A DNA stretch of 60,553 nucleotides from assembly GCA_046076045.1 (NCBI GenBank), contig JBJTRI010000042.1, forward strand, positions 1-60,553, in the 5' to 3' direction. The position numbers were made by a program, and so were the translations under genes. The notes below the pieces were generated by a model. That model worked only from the letters and a program-made list of their open reading frames with translations. It was not told the DNA's origin and ran no database searches. The DNA is from JAIOPA01 sp046076045. Lineage in GTDB: Bacteria > Eisenbacteria > RBG-16-71-46. Shown here in pieces: positions 50,694-57,784 of this stretch; the stretch's first letter is position 1, and every line of letters begins with the position of its first letter.

Positions 50694-52138
50694 ACGGCAC
50701 CCCGCGCGACGATCGTGGCGACAGCCAGGCGCTCTCCGATGCGGGCGGCCTGCTGCTGCAGCGCATCGTGGCGCTGCTGCGCACCGCGCGCACCTACGAC
50801 GTCTCGAACATGGCGTTCCAGCGCCAGATGCAGGACTTCATGGGCGTGCTGCGCGGTCTGCTCGAGCAGGAGACCGAGGTCACGCTGGTCGCGGTCGCCG
50901 ACTACCTGTACCTGAACGGGGTGCGCGTGAAGGCGAGCACGTCGCTCATGGGTCCGTACCAGACGCTGCTCGCCGAACTCGCCAAGCGCCAGACCGGCGG
51001 CCTGCGGTTCCTGCAGGGCGTGACCGAGCCCGAGGTCGAGCGATTCGTGCAGATCCTGCTCGCGGCCGAGGACCCCGCGCTGGCGCCCAAACTGGCCGAG
51101 ACGCTCGAGGAGGCCTCGGTCCACAACGTCATCGCGCTGCCGGCCTCGCAGTTCGACCCCGAGGACCTCGCGCGCGAACTCGACGCGTTGCCGCAGCAGC
51201 AGACCGAACGCGGTCGCGCACGACAGGTGTACTGGCGCGCCATGGTGGGGACGCGCCGCGTGGTGCTGCGCGCGCGCGCGACCGGGCGGCCCGACCTGCG
51301 CCACGCCAAGCGCGTCGTGCAGCCCATCGTGGACAGTGCGCTCAAGCACGAGTCGGCGCTCGTCGGACTCACCGCGCTCAAGGACCACGACGAGTACACC
51401 TACGCGCACTGCGTGAACGTCTCGGTGCTGTCGGTCAACATGGGCCAGGCGCTGGGGCTGCCGCGGCAGGCGCTGGCCGACCTCGGCGTGGCCGGCCTGT
51501 TGCACGACATCGGCAAGATGACCGTGGACGGCGACGTGCTGCGCAAGCCGGGCGCGCTCTCGAACGGCGAGTGGAACCAGATCAAGCGCCACCCGGTGGA
51601 GGGCGCCAAGATGGTGTCGCGCATGCCGGGCCTGTCGCAGGTCATGATCGATTCCATGCGCGCCTGCCTCGAGCACCACATGAACTACAACCGCACCGGC
51701 TACCCCGACACCTCGGTGGAGTGGGGGCAGGCCACGTTCTCGCGCATCGTGGCGATGGCCGACTGCTTCGACGCGATCACCGCGCACCGCGCGTACCACA
51801 AGCGTCCGCGTACGCCCTTCGAGGGGCTGCAGGTGCTGCTCGGCCCCAACCGCGTGAGCTTCGATCCCGCGGTGCTGTGGGCGCTCATCCGCACCGTGGG
51901 TCTGTACCCGGCGGGCACCGTGATGCAGACCTCGTCGGGCCACATCGTGCTCGCGACCGCACCCAACCCGGCCGACGTGACGCGCCCCATGTGCCGCGTG
52001 CTGCTGGACCCTGCGGGTGTGGCGCCGAGCGAGGGCGTGAACGACCTGTGGGAGCCCATGCCCGCGAGCGAGACGGTGAAGCGTGTGTTGCGGCCCGAGG
52101 AGGTGGGGGCGGACACGGAGCGATTGCTGGCGGCTTGA
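50690..52138 (+). CDS. HD-GYP domain protein with a variant GYP motif
   Basis: A 482-residue protein. Residues about 15-130 match the N-terminal domain of the upstream gene ('LRTARTYDVSNMAFQRQMQD', 'YLYLNGVRVK', 'GLRFLQGVTEPEVERF'). The HD-GYP domain (about 225-400) has the metal-binding 'AGLLHDIGKMT' and 'QIKRHPVEGAKM', but the signature reads HHMNYNRTGYP, where the usual form is HHExxDGxGYP, so Asp and Gly before GYP are Asn and Arg. It may bind or degrade c-di-GMP weakly, or act as a sensor. It may work with the HEAT partner at the membrane or motility apparatus. Cytoplasmic. Confidence 0.85.
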   Translation: MNGTPRDDRGDSQALSDAGGLLLQRIVALLRTARTYDVSNMAFQRQMQDFMGVLRGLLEQETEVTLVAVADYLYLNGVRVKASTSLMGPYQTLLAELAKRQTGGLRFLQGVTEPEVERFVQILLAAEDPALAPKLAETLEEASVHNVIALPASQFDPEDLARELDALPQQQTERGRARQVYWRAMVGTRRVVLRARATGRPDLRHAKRVVQPIVDSALKHESALVGLTALKDHDEYTYAHCVNVSVLSVNMGQALGLPRQALADLGVAGLLHDIGKMTVDGDVLRKPGALSNGEWNQIKRHPVEGAKMVSRMPGLSQVMIDSMRACLEHHMNYNRTGYPDTSVEWGQATFSRIVAMADCFDAITAHRAYHKRPRTPFEGLQVLLGPNRVSFDPAVLWALIRTVGLYPAGTVMQTSSGHIVLATAPNPADVTRPMCRVLLDPAGVAPSEGVNDLWEPMPASETVKRVLRPEEVGADTERLLAA

Positions 52139-52261
52139 GCGACGTTCCGCTCGTTGCGGCGCTGTGAGCACGTGCGGTTCTTCGCGTATCGCTCGTTGTC
52201 TCGCCGCCGGTGCGTGCATGACTCCGCGTATCGCTCGTGGCGTCGCCGCGGGTGCGCGGGA

Positions 52262-52377
52262 GCGTGACGGAAGGGACCGGTCGGCTCGGCCCCTCCATGG
52301 GCCTCGCCTCCCTGACACTCGCGGCCGGCCTGCGCGCATCCTGCGCTCCGGCCTGCTCGTGACTCCCTTCCGTCACG
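52262..52377. repeat. 15-bp inverted repeat pair
   Basis: GCGTGACGGAAGGGA at 52262-52276 and its reverse complement TCCCTTCCGTCACGC at about 52363-52377 bound about 85 nt of GC-rich sequence. Just before it, two direct repeats share CGCGTATCGCTCGT (about 52185 and 52217). No open frame through it looks coding. Confidence 0.6.
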
Positions 52378-52494
52378 CCCCAGCACACCCACGGCTCGAC
52401 ATGCGGGTTGCGGATCGGTGGGCGTGACAGGCTTGCGCACCCAGGGCTCGACTTGCGTGAACTCGGGGCGTCCCGAGGGTGGGGCGGGAATGGT

Positions 52495-52523
52495 GACGAC
52501 CCGGCGGGATCCGCCGGGTCGTC
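52495..52523. terminator. bidirectional terminator
   Basis: GACGACCCGGCGG pairs fully with CCGCCGGGTCGTC around GAT. Between convergent genes; serves the HD-GYP operon and the minus-strand gene at 52609. Confidence 0.75.
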
Positions 52524-52608
52524 GTGTGTCGTGGGTCCGCCGTGCGAGCTTGGACGCTCCCCGATTGTTCCAGCTCCACCGCCGCGGACCCACTTCGGGT
52601 GAGGACGA

Positions 52609-53079
52609 TCAGCGGTCGCAGTCGTCCTCGTCGTCGTGATGGTCGTACTCGTACTCGTGCCAGTCGCCGCGGCGCCATTCGAGGCGGCGCAGCTCGCGGC
52701 CGTGACGTACGTCCACCACGTGCACCACGCGCGGGTGGCGGTGATCGCGCCAGTCGCAGTCGTCGAGCGTGTCGTACCACTCGTCGCAGTAAGGGTCGTG
52801 GTAGCGCACCACCGTCACCGGTCGGCGCACCGGACGCGTCTCGTGCACCACGGTGGCGTGCGCCGAGGTCGCGTTCGCGAGCAGGTAGCCGCCGATGAGG
52901 CCCGCCAGCACCGGGCCCGCGACGTTCGAGCGCTCGCGCACCACGATCACGCGGTCGCGACGGTCGCCCTTGTAGCGACGGCGATCGCGGTCGGCGAACG
53001 CGGGCGAGGCGAGCGAGACGGCGACGGCGGTCAACAGCGCGACGGCGATCAAGCGGTGGATCGAGTGGCTGCGCGACAT
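52609..53079 (-). CDS. small exported protein, His/Asp-rich
   Basis: A 156-residue protein. ATG 53079 has GGAGGG upstream and opens a signal peptide ending PAFA (about residue 29). The mature protein is very rich in Arg, Asp and His ('YHDPYCDEWYDTLDDCDW', and a terminal 'YEYDHHDDEDDCDR'), with a short hydrophobic Gly-rich segment (VLAGLIGGYLLANAT) near residues 56-70. The acidic His/Cys tail could bind metal. No family is recognised. Confidence 0.7.
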   Translation of the reverse strand: MSRSHSIHRLIAVALLTAVAVSLASPAFADRDRRRYKGDRRDRVIVVRERSNVAGPVLAGLIGGYLLANATSAHATVVHETRPVRRPVTVVRYHDPYCDEWYDTLDDCDWRDHRHPRVVHVVDVRHGRELRRLEWRRGDWHEYEYDHHDDEDDCDR

Positions 53080-53455
53080 GGTTCCCTCCGGGGTGCGAGT
53101 GCGGCCTCCGCCCACCACTACTGCAGGGCGCGTGCCATGGTCGGCGGCGCCGTGGTATCCGCTGTCGCCGCAGCGGGTTCGGCGGGTGCCAAGGGCGCGG
53201 GGCCGGGCCCGTGGAGGCCTGCGGGTGTGGCGGGGGCGCCACAGGTGAGCCACGCCCGGGCACGCTCGTGCACACGGGTGCGGAAGGCGCCGCGACCGCT
53301 CCAGGCGCGGCCGCGGCATGGGTCGAGCGCGATCCGACCGCGATCCACGCGGCTTCGATGCTTCCCTTCCGCGTCGGGATGGGGCATCATGACCGTGGGA
53401 GCGGTTCCCGCTCCTGTCGCAGCTGTTCGACTCTCAGCGAAGCGAAGCGTCACGC

Positions 53456-53491
53456 CCTCGAGCCCCGGTCCCCAAGGATCGGGGCTCGAGG
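53456..53491 (+). terminator. 12-bp hairpin followed by a T-rich run
   Basis: CCTCGAGCCCCG pairs perfectly with CGGGGCTCGAGG around 12 nt, followed by TTTCTTGG. It looks like an intrinsic terminator on the plus strand with no annotated plus-strand gene before it, which hints at an untranslated transcript somewhere in 53080-53455. Confidence 0.6.
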
Positions 53492-53520
53492 TTTCTTGGG
53501 GCTCTGCGGTTCGCGTTCGC

Positions 53521-53730
53521 GGCGGCGCGCGTCAGCGCGACGGCGGCTTGCGTTCGCCGCGGTGGCGCGCGGAGCGTGCCCAGCCACGCGGTGCGGCGCC
53601 TTGGACGCCTGCGTTCGTGAGGTGGCGGCGGCGCGCGTCAGTGCGCAGTGTCCCGGCGTGCGCTGCGGTGGCGCGCGGAGCGTGACCGGCCACGCGGTCG
53701 AGCGTCGTGGATCCACGCGCTCCTATCCTG
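53521..53730. repeat. 106-bp tandem duplication
   Basis: GGCGGCGCGCGTCAG recurs at 53521 and 53627, and GCGGTGGCGCGCGGAGCGTG at 53559 and 53665: the same 106-nt offset for both blocks. The copies have diverged in between. Confidence 0.75.
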
Positions 53731-53803
53731 AGGTGCGTGCGGTGCGTGCCGTCGAGCGCGGCCGGACTCTCGCGTCTCGCGCTCGCTGCGGGAGCGCTTG
53801 GTT

Positions 53804-54316
53804 CTAGCGTTCGTTGCGGCGCGGGCCCATGCGGCCGGCGCGGCGGCCGCGGGCGAGGTAGGCGGCCAGGCCCACCAGCAGGCCGGCGAGCAGGCACTGG
53901 AAGGTCACGAACGACACGACCTTGAGCCACGCGAAGCCCGGGTGCACGAACCGCACGAGCCAGCCCGACGCCTCCATGAGCAACGCGCTGCCGAACGACG
54001 CCACGATGAGCGCGGTCTTACGCGCCTCGTGCATGGGCGCGAAGATCACGAGGTGGGTGAGCAGCAGCAGCACTAGCGCGAACATGGGCAGGTGCATGTG
54101 CGTCACCTCGAGCAGGCTCTGCGCCGAACGCGGCGCCATGAACGCGGCTTCGTCACCGAGGTAGTAGCGCACCACGCTCGCGGGCGACAGGTCCATGTGC
54201 GCGAAGTACAGCGCCAGGTTGGTCACCCAGAAGCCCGCGAGCAGCGCGATGGCCAGCCCGAGCGTGAGCCGCATGTGCGGGTTGTTCTGGAAACCGCCGC
54301 TCTGCAGGTACTTCAT
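53804..54316 (-). CDS. four-helix membrane protein with paired histidines
   Basis: A 170-residue inner-membrane protein with about four hydrophobic helices ('GLAIALLAGFWVTNLALYFA', 'MFALVLLLLTHLVIF', 'TALIVASFGSALLMEASGWL', 'FQCLLAGLLVGLAAYLA'). His residues near helix ends (AHMDLSP, THMHLP, LLTHLV) could ligate haem or metal. It overlaps the FMN-binding protein stop by four bases and is the last gene of the ApbE operon, so a role as a membrane electron carrier to the flavin protein is likely. Not a recognised named family. Confidence 0.7.
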   Translation of the reverse strand: MKYLQSGGFQNNPHMRLTLGLAIALLAGFWVTNLALYFAHMDLSPASVVRYYLGDEAAFMAPRSAQSLLEVTHMHLPMFALVLLLLTHLVIFAPMHEARKTALIVASFGSALLMEASGWLVRFVHPGFAWLKVVSFVTFQCLLAGLLVGLAAYLARGRRAGRMGPRRNER

Positions 54317-54900
54317 GGTGCGCGCCTCGGGGCTGGGCCGCTCACCGCGAGTCGCGGCAGCAGCAGGAGTTCGTGCCAGGCGAGCGCCAGTCGCGCGCTC
54401 TCGGTGACCGCGCGCGAGGTGAGCGTGGCGCCCGACAGGTTGGGGATCGCGTTGCCCGGCGTGAGCCGCGGGCCCTGACGCTGGCCGCGGAACCGGTCGA
54501 GCCAGCGCGGCGCCGGACGGTAGTCCGGCGGCTCGAAGAACGCCAGCACCTCGATGCGCGCGACCGCGCTGTCGGCACCCACCGCCACGAACAGCAGCGC
54601 CTCGCGCGTGCGCACGACGCGCCGGTCGGTGTAGGCCGCGCCCACCAGCGAGTCGCCGCGCCACGCCACGTGCGCGGTCACGAGCCGCGCCTCGCAGCGC
54701 GCACGGGCGCGCTGCGCGACGAGCCGCTGCTCGCCCGCCCCCAGCACCAGCGTGCGCGCCTCGACGCGCGCGCCCGGGAACGTCGCGGCGAGCGCGTCGT
54801 CGAGCGTGCGCAGCGTCTCGGCGTGCGACGCGCGCGCCACGAGCAGCGCGGCGAGCGCGAGGCCCGCCACCCGGAGGCGGTGGTGGATCAGAACAACCAC
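54313..54900 (-). CDS. exported FMN-binding (flavinylated) domain protein
   Basis: A 195-residue protein of the FMN-binding domain family (as in NqrC/RnfG). GTG 54900 opens a signal peptide (HHRLRVAGLALAALLVARAS). The flavinylation motif SGATLTS is at about residues 156-162; Thr159 is the expected site of covalent FMN, attached by ApbE after export. The start lies inside the end of the porin gene. It probably carries electrons in the periplasm between the membrane protein and an external acceptor. Confidence 0.85.
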   Translation of the reverse strand: MVVLIHHRLRVAGLALAALLVARASHAETLRTLDDALAATFPGARVEARTLVLGAGEQRLVAQRARARCEARLVTAHVAWRGDSLVGAAYTDRRVVRTREALLFVAVGADSAVARIEVLAFFEPPDYRPAPRWLDRFRGQRQGPRLTPGNAIPNLSGATLTSRAVTESARLALAWHELLLLPRLAVSGPAPRRAP

Positions 54901-56222
54901 CCGAGCGCGACGTTCCAGCGGCCGGTCTCGCGCTCGGCCTCGTCGTGGCGCCACTCGCGGTCGGTCTTCAGCACCACGTTGGGATGCGGCTTCGCGGCCA
55001 CGCCCAGCGTGACGATGCGCCGCTCGGCGCGCGGGTTCTCGCTGCCCCCCGCGACCGAGTCCTGCGTGTCGAGCGTCTCGAAGCGCGCGTACGGCGCGAG
55101 CGTCCACGACGCGCCGGGGCTCAGGCGCGGCGCGAGGTCGAGCATCGCCTCGGCGTAACCGCCGGCGAACCGCTCGCCGAGCCGGTCCGCACCCGTCAGA
55201 CCGAGCGCGTCCGAGACCTCGCCGGCGTCGCCGATCGAGCCGAACGCCCACAGGCCGCGCAACTCGAGCCCGCGCCACTGCCAGCGCGCGTGCAGGTCGG
55301 CCACGCTCACGCGCGCACTCACCGCGCCCGCGGCGGGCGGCGCGCTCTGCCACGCGTCGCCGGTGTAGCCCGACGCGCCCACCACCAGACCCTCGGTGCC
55401 CGTCCAGTCCACGCGCCCCACGAACGCGGGGTGCGTGACGAGCGCGCGCGACGCACCCTGACGCGCCTCGCGCAGGCCCGTCACCGCGCCGAGCTTGCGC
55501 GCGTCGAGCCCCTCGACCACGTAGGCGCGCCACTCGAGACCCGCGGCGGTCTCGCCGTAGAGCCCCGCACCCGCGGCCGACCACGTGCTGGGGATCACGA
55601 ACCGCTCGGTGTCGGGGCGCCGCGCGCCGACGAACACCGGCGGCTCGTGCTGCTCGTTCACGAGACCCATCGGCACGAGCAGATTGCCCGCGCGCAGGCC
55701 GAGCGTCGGCCGCACCTGCCAGTCGAGGTATGCGAACTCCACCACCACCTCGCCGGTGAGTTCGGCCGCGCCCTCTCCGGTCGCCGGGTCCACCGCGACC
55801 TCGGCCTCGTCGCGCACGCCGGCGTGCTCGAACTCCAGCTCGGAGCTGAACAGCAGCGTGGGCGTGAACTTGTGACCGACGTAGAAGACCGCGCGCAGCA
55901 TGTCGGCGCGCGGCGTGGCGCCCGACAGCGTACCGTCCTCGCGCTTGCGGTCGGCGCGCTCGAGCAGCACCTCGCCGTAGCCACCCACCGAGGTGCCGCC
56001 CGAGACGCCGTACACGCGCGCCGCACCCGGCGCGAGCCCGTGGCGTCCGGCGTACGACGGTGCGGTGTCGCTCGCCGCGCTGCCCAGCTTGAGCCGCTCG
56101 ATCTCGGCGATGGCGGCGTCAAGCTTGCGCTCGAGCTCGGTCATGCGGTCCTCGGCGGCGCGGGCCGGGGCGGGGGAGACGAGCACGGTGACGAGGGCGG
56201 CGAGGATCAGCGAACGGGGCAT
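54888..56222 (-). CDS. outer-membrane porin with a coiled-coil N-terminus
   Basis: A 444-residue OprO/OprP-like or DUF3570-type porin. Signal peptide about 1-22, then a coiled coil ('DRMTELERKLDAAIAEIERLK', about 25-47) that could link to peptidoglycan. The rest is barrel strands ('VGGYGEVLLERAD', 'ELEFEHAGVRDEAEV', 'TLGLRAGNLLVPMGLVNE') ending in the aromatic strand 'RWNVALGWLF'. ATG 56222 with GGAG upstream. Second gene of the ApbE operon; it may admit the electron acceptor or metal complex. Confidence 0.85.
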   Translation of the reverse strand: MPRSLILAALVTVLVSPAPARAAEDRMTELERKLDAAIAEIERLKLGSAASDTAPSYAGRHGLAPGAARVYGVSGGTSVGGYGEVLLERADRKREDGTLSGATPRADMLRAVFYVGHKFTPTLLFSSELEFEHAGVRDEAEVAVDPATGEGAAELTGEVVVEFAYLDWQVRPTLGLRAGNLLVPMGLVNEQHEPPVFVGARRPDTERFVIPSTWSAAGAGLYGETAAGLEWRAYVVEGLDARKLGAVTGLREARQGASRALVTHPAFVGRVDWTGTEGLVVGASGYTGDAWQSAPPAAGAVSARVSVADLHARWQWRGLELRGLWAFGSIGDAGEVSDALGLTGADRLGERFAGGYAEAMLDLAPRLSPGASWTLAPYARFETLDTQDSVAGGSENPRAERRIVTLGVAAKPHPNVVLKTDREWRHDEAERETGRWNVALGWLF

Positions 56223-56241
56223 GACGGCTCCGGGGTGAGGG

Positions 56242-57294
56242 TCAGGGACGGGTGGTGCGGTCCGCGACGGGGGCGGTCCGCACGCCCGGCGTGAGTTCGA
56301 CGACGTCGAGGTTCCAGGCATGCGCGACCGCCTCGCGGCCGCGCGGTTCGATCCACAGCACGCCGATCTCGGGGTGCGCGTCGGCCCACGCGCGGGCCGC
56401 GTCGCGGCCCAGCACGAGCAGGGCGGTCGAGAGCGCGTCGGCGCGCGTGCCCGAGGGCGCGGCCACGGTGACCGAGGCCATGGCGGGCGCGGGCTCACCC
56501 GTGCGCGGGTCGAGCACGTGGCCCACGCGGCGGCCGCGCACCACGAGTTCGCGCTCGCGCTGCACGCTGGTGGCGAGCGATCCCTGCGGGGCGCGCACGC
56601 GTACGGCGGGCCGGTCGCGGTCGAGCGGGTGCGCCACCCACACGGTGCCGTGCGCGTCGGCGAGCCGCTGCCCGCCGGCGTCGAGCACGAACCCGCGCAC
56701 CCCGCGGCCCGCGAGCAGCGCGGCGGCGTGGTCGAGCGCGAAGCCCTTGCCGATCCCGCCCAGGTCGAGCGCGCCCCCGCCAAGCCGCACCGCCACGTTC
56801 GCACCCGCATCGCGGCGCGCGAGCGTGACGCGTGCGTAGCCCACCCGCGCGCGCGCCGCGGCGAGCACCGCGGCCTCGGGCACGCGCCCCGCGCCGCGCA
56901 GGTCCCACGCCACGGTGAGCGGCTCCACGGTGGGGTCGAACGCGCCGCCGGTCTCGGCCGCGAGCGCCAGCGCGGAGTCGAGCACCGCGGCGAGCACCTG
57001 CGACACCGAGTCGCGCGCGCCGGCCGCGTTGAGGCGCGACAGCTCGCTCGTGGGCGACCAGTTGCTGAGCGCGCGCTCGAGCGCGGCGACCGAGTCGAGT
57101 GCCGCATCGAGCGCCCGGCCCGCGGCGGCGCTGTCGGCGGGCGGCGCCGCGGTGGTGAACGTCCACAGCGTGCCCATGAGCCAGCGCGCCCGGGTCACGC
57201 TCGCACCCGTGCCCTCCGCCGCGCCCGCGCTCGCCGGGGCGAGCGCGATCGTCGCCGCGAGGGCGAGGGCGAGCGGGAGGGGACGGGCTGACAT
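56242..57294 (-). CDS. apbE: FAD:protein FMN transferase ApbE
   Basis: A 350-residue exported ApbE that splits FAD and attaches FMN to a Thr in target proteins. Family motifs: 'GAFDPTVEPLTVAWDL', 'DLGGIGKGFALDHAAALL', 'GHVLDPRTGEPAP' and the metal-binding 'RADALSTALLVLG'. Signal peptide about 1-26, consistent with action in the periplasm. ATG 57294 is chosen over GTG 57297 because GGAG sits 6 nt before it. First gene of the operon that also encodes its likely substrate (the SGATLTS protein). Confidence 0.93.
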   Translation of the reverse strand: MSARPLPLALALAATIALAPASAGAAEGTGASVTRARWLMGTLWTFTTAAPPADSAAAGRALDAALDSVAALERALSNWSPTSELSRLNAAGARDSVSQVLAAVLDSALALAAETGGAFDPTVEPLTVAWDLRGAGRVPEAAVLAAARARVGYARVTLARRDAGANVAVRLGGGALDLGGIGKGFALDHAAALLAGRGVRGFVLDAGGQRLADAHGTVWVAHPLDRDRPAVRVRAPQGSLATSVQRERELVVRGRRVGHVLDPRTGEPAPAMASVTVAAPSGTRADALSTALLVLGRDAARAWADAHPEIGVLWIEPRGREAVAHAWNLDVVELTPGVRTAPVADRTTRP

Positions 57295-57478
57295 CACGGG
57301 CTCCGGGTCGTAGAGTGCGGGGCGTCGCGCCGAGGCGTCGGACGGGTGGACTCAATCAAGTTGAGGCTACTCAACATTGTTGTGATGGGTTCTTATCAGT
57401 CCTCCCCGGCGGCGTCAACGGGGCGGTCGGCAGGGGGCCCACCGAGCCCCGATCCCGCGGGATCCGGGCGGCCGCCCT
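57295..57478. other. apbE upstream region
   Basis: Non-coding. Contains the palindromic operator at 57351-57384 and a GC-rich stretch before the repeat element. Confidence 0.45.
57351..57384. promoter_or_regulatory. overlapping palindromic operator upstream of apbE
   Basis: CTCAA tcaag TTGAG (57351-57365), TTGAG gcta CTCAA (57361-57374) and CAACATTGTTG (57372-57382) interlock. TAGCCT (minus) lies inside the middle one, so binding would control the apbE promoter. The layout resembles metal-regulator boxes of DtxR/Fur type; the family is not proven. Confidence 0.6.
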
Positions 57479-57480
57479 AG

Positions 57481-57604
57481 TGCGGCGAAGAATGTTGATG
57501 GACGCATTCGCAAGGGCTTACGCCCGGGGAACCGGATCCGGACCACGCGATTGGCGTGGGGTTGCGAGCCGGGCGTCCGGCCTCAACAATCTTCGCCGCA
57601 CAAC
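57481..57604 (+). repeat. leader repeat element, copy 3
   Basis: Left arm TGCGGCGAAGAATGTTGAT (57481-57499, two mismatches) and right arm CTCAACAATCTTCGCCGCA (57582-57600). Inside are ATTCGCAAGGGCTTACG (57505-57521), shared with copy 2, and a hairpin CCACGC/GCGTGG (57543-57559). It lies about 180 nt before the histidine kinase gene. Confidence 0.75.
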
Positions 57605-57784
57605 CTGGGGCTCACCGCCCTTATGGGGCATGGGGTGACTGGGGCGGGCGCTTGTTTGCCGAGGTGCGCTGCGGGTGATGGGGTGGTGGCGAGGATGTCG
57701 GTCGTCGGGCGGCGGTGACCCGCATCCGACGCGTCGCACAAGCTCGGCCGTCCCACGACGGCGAGACGACAGGAGGGGGGCCCG

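Larger units (their letters stand above)
52139..52608. other. intergenic region after the HD-GYP gene
   Basis: About 470 bp without a gene. It holds direct repeats near 52180-52250, the inverted repeat at 52262-52377 and the terminator at 52495-52523. Confidence 0.5.
53080..53803. other. 724-bp non-coding region
   Basis: No convincing gene on either strand; frames crossing it are composition artefacts and change across the repeat. It holds a strong hairpin (53456-53491) and a 106-bp tandem duplication (53521-53730). Confidence 0.5.

Noticed and set aside
53211..53807. A 198-codon plus-strand gene
   Set aside because: The frame crosses the terminator hairpin and the 106-bp duplication, and its product is a duplicated low-complexity Ala/Arg/Cys peptide with no start signals.
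57481..57604. Insertion sequence ends
   Set aside because: The 19-nt arms resemble terminal repeats, but no transposase frame or target-site duplication is visible, so it is listed as a repeat element only.
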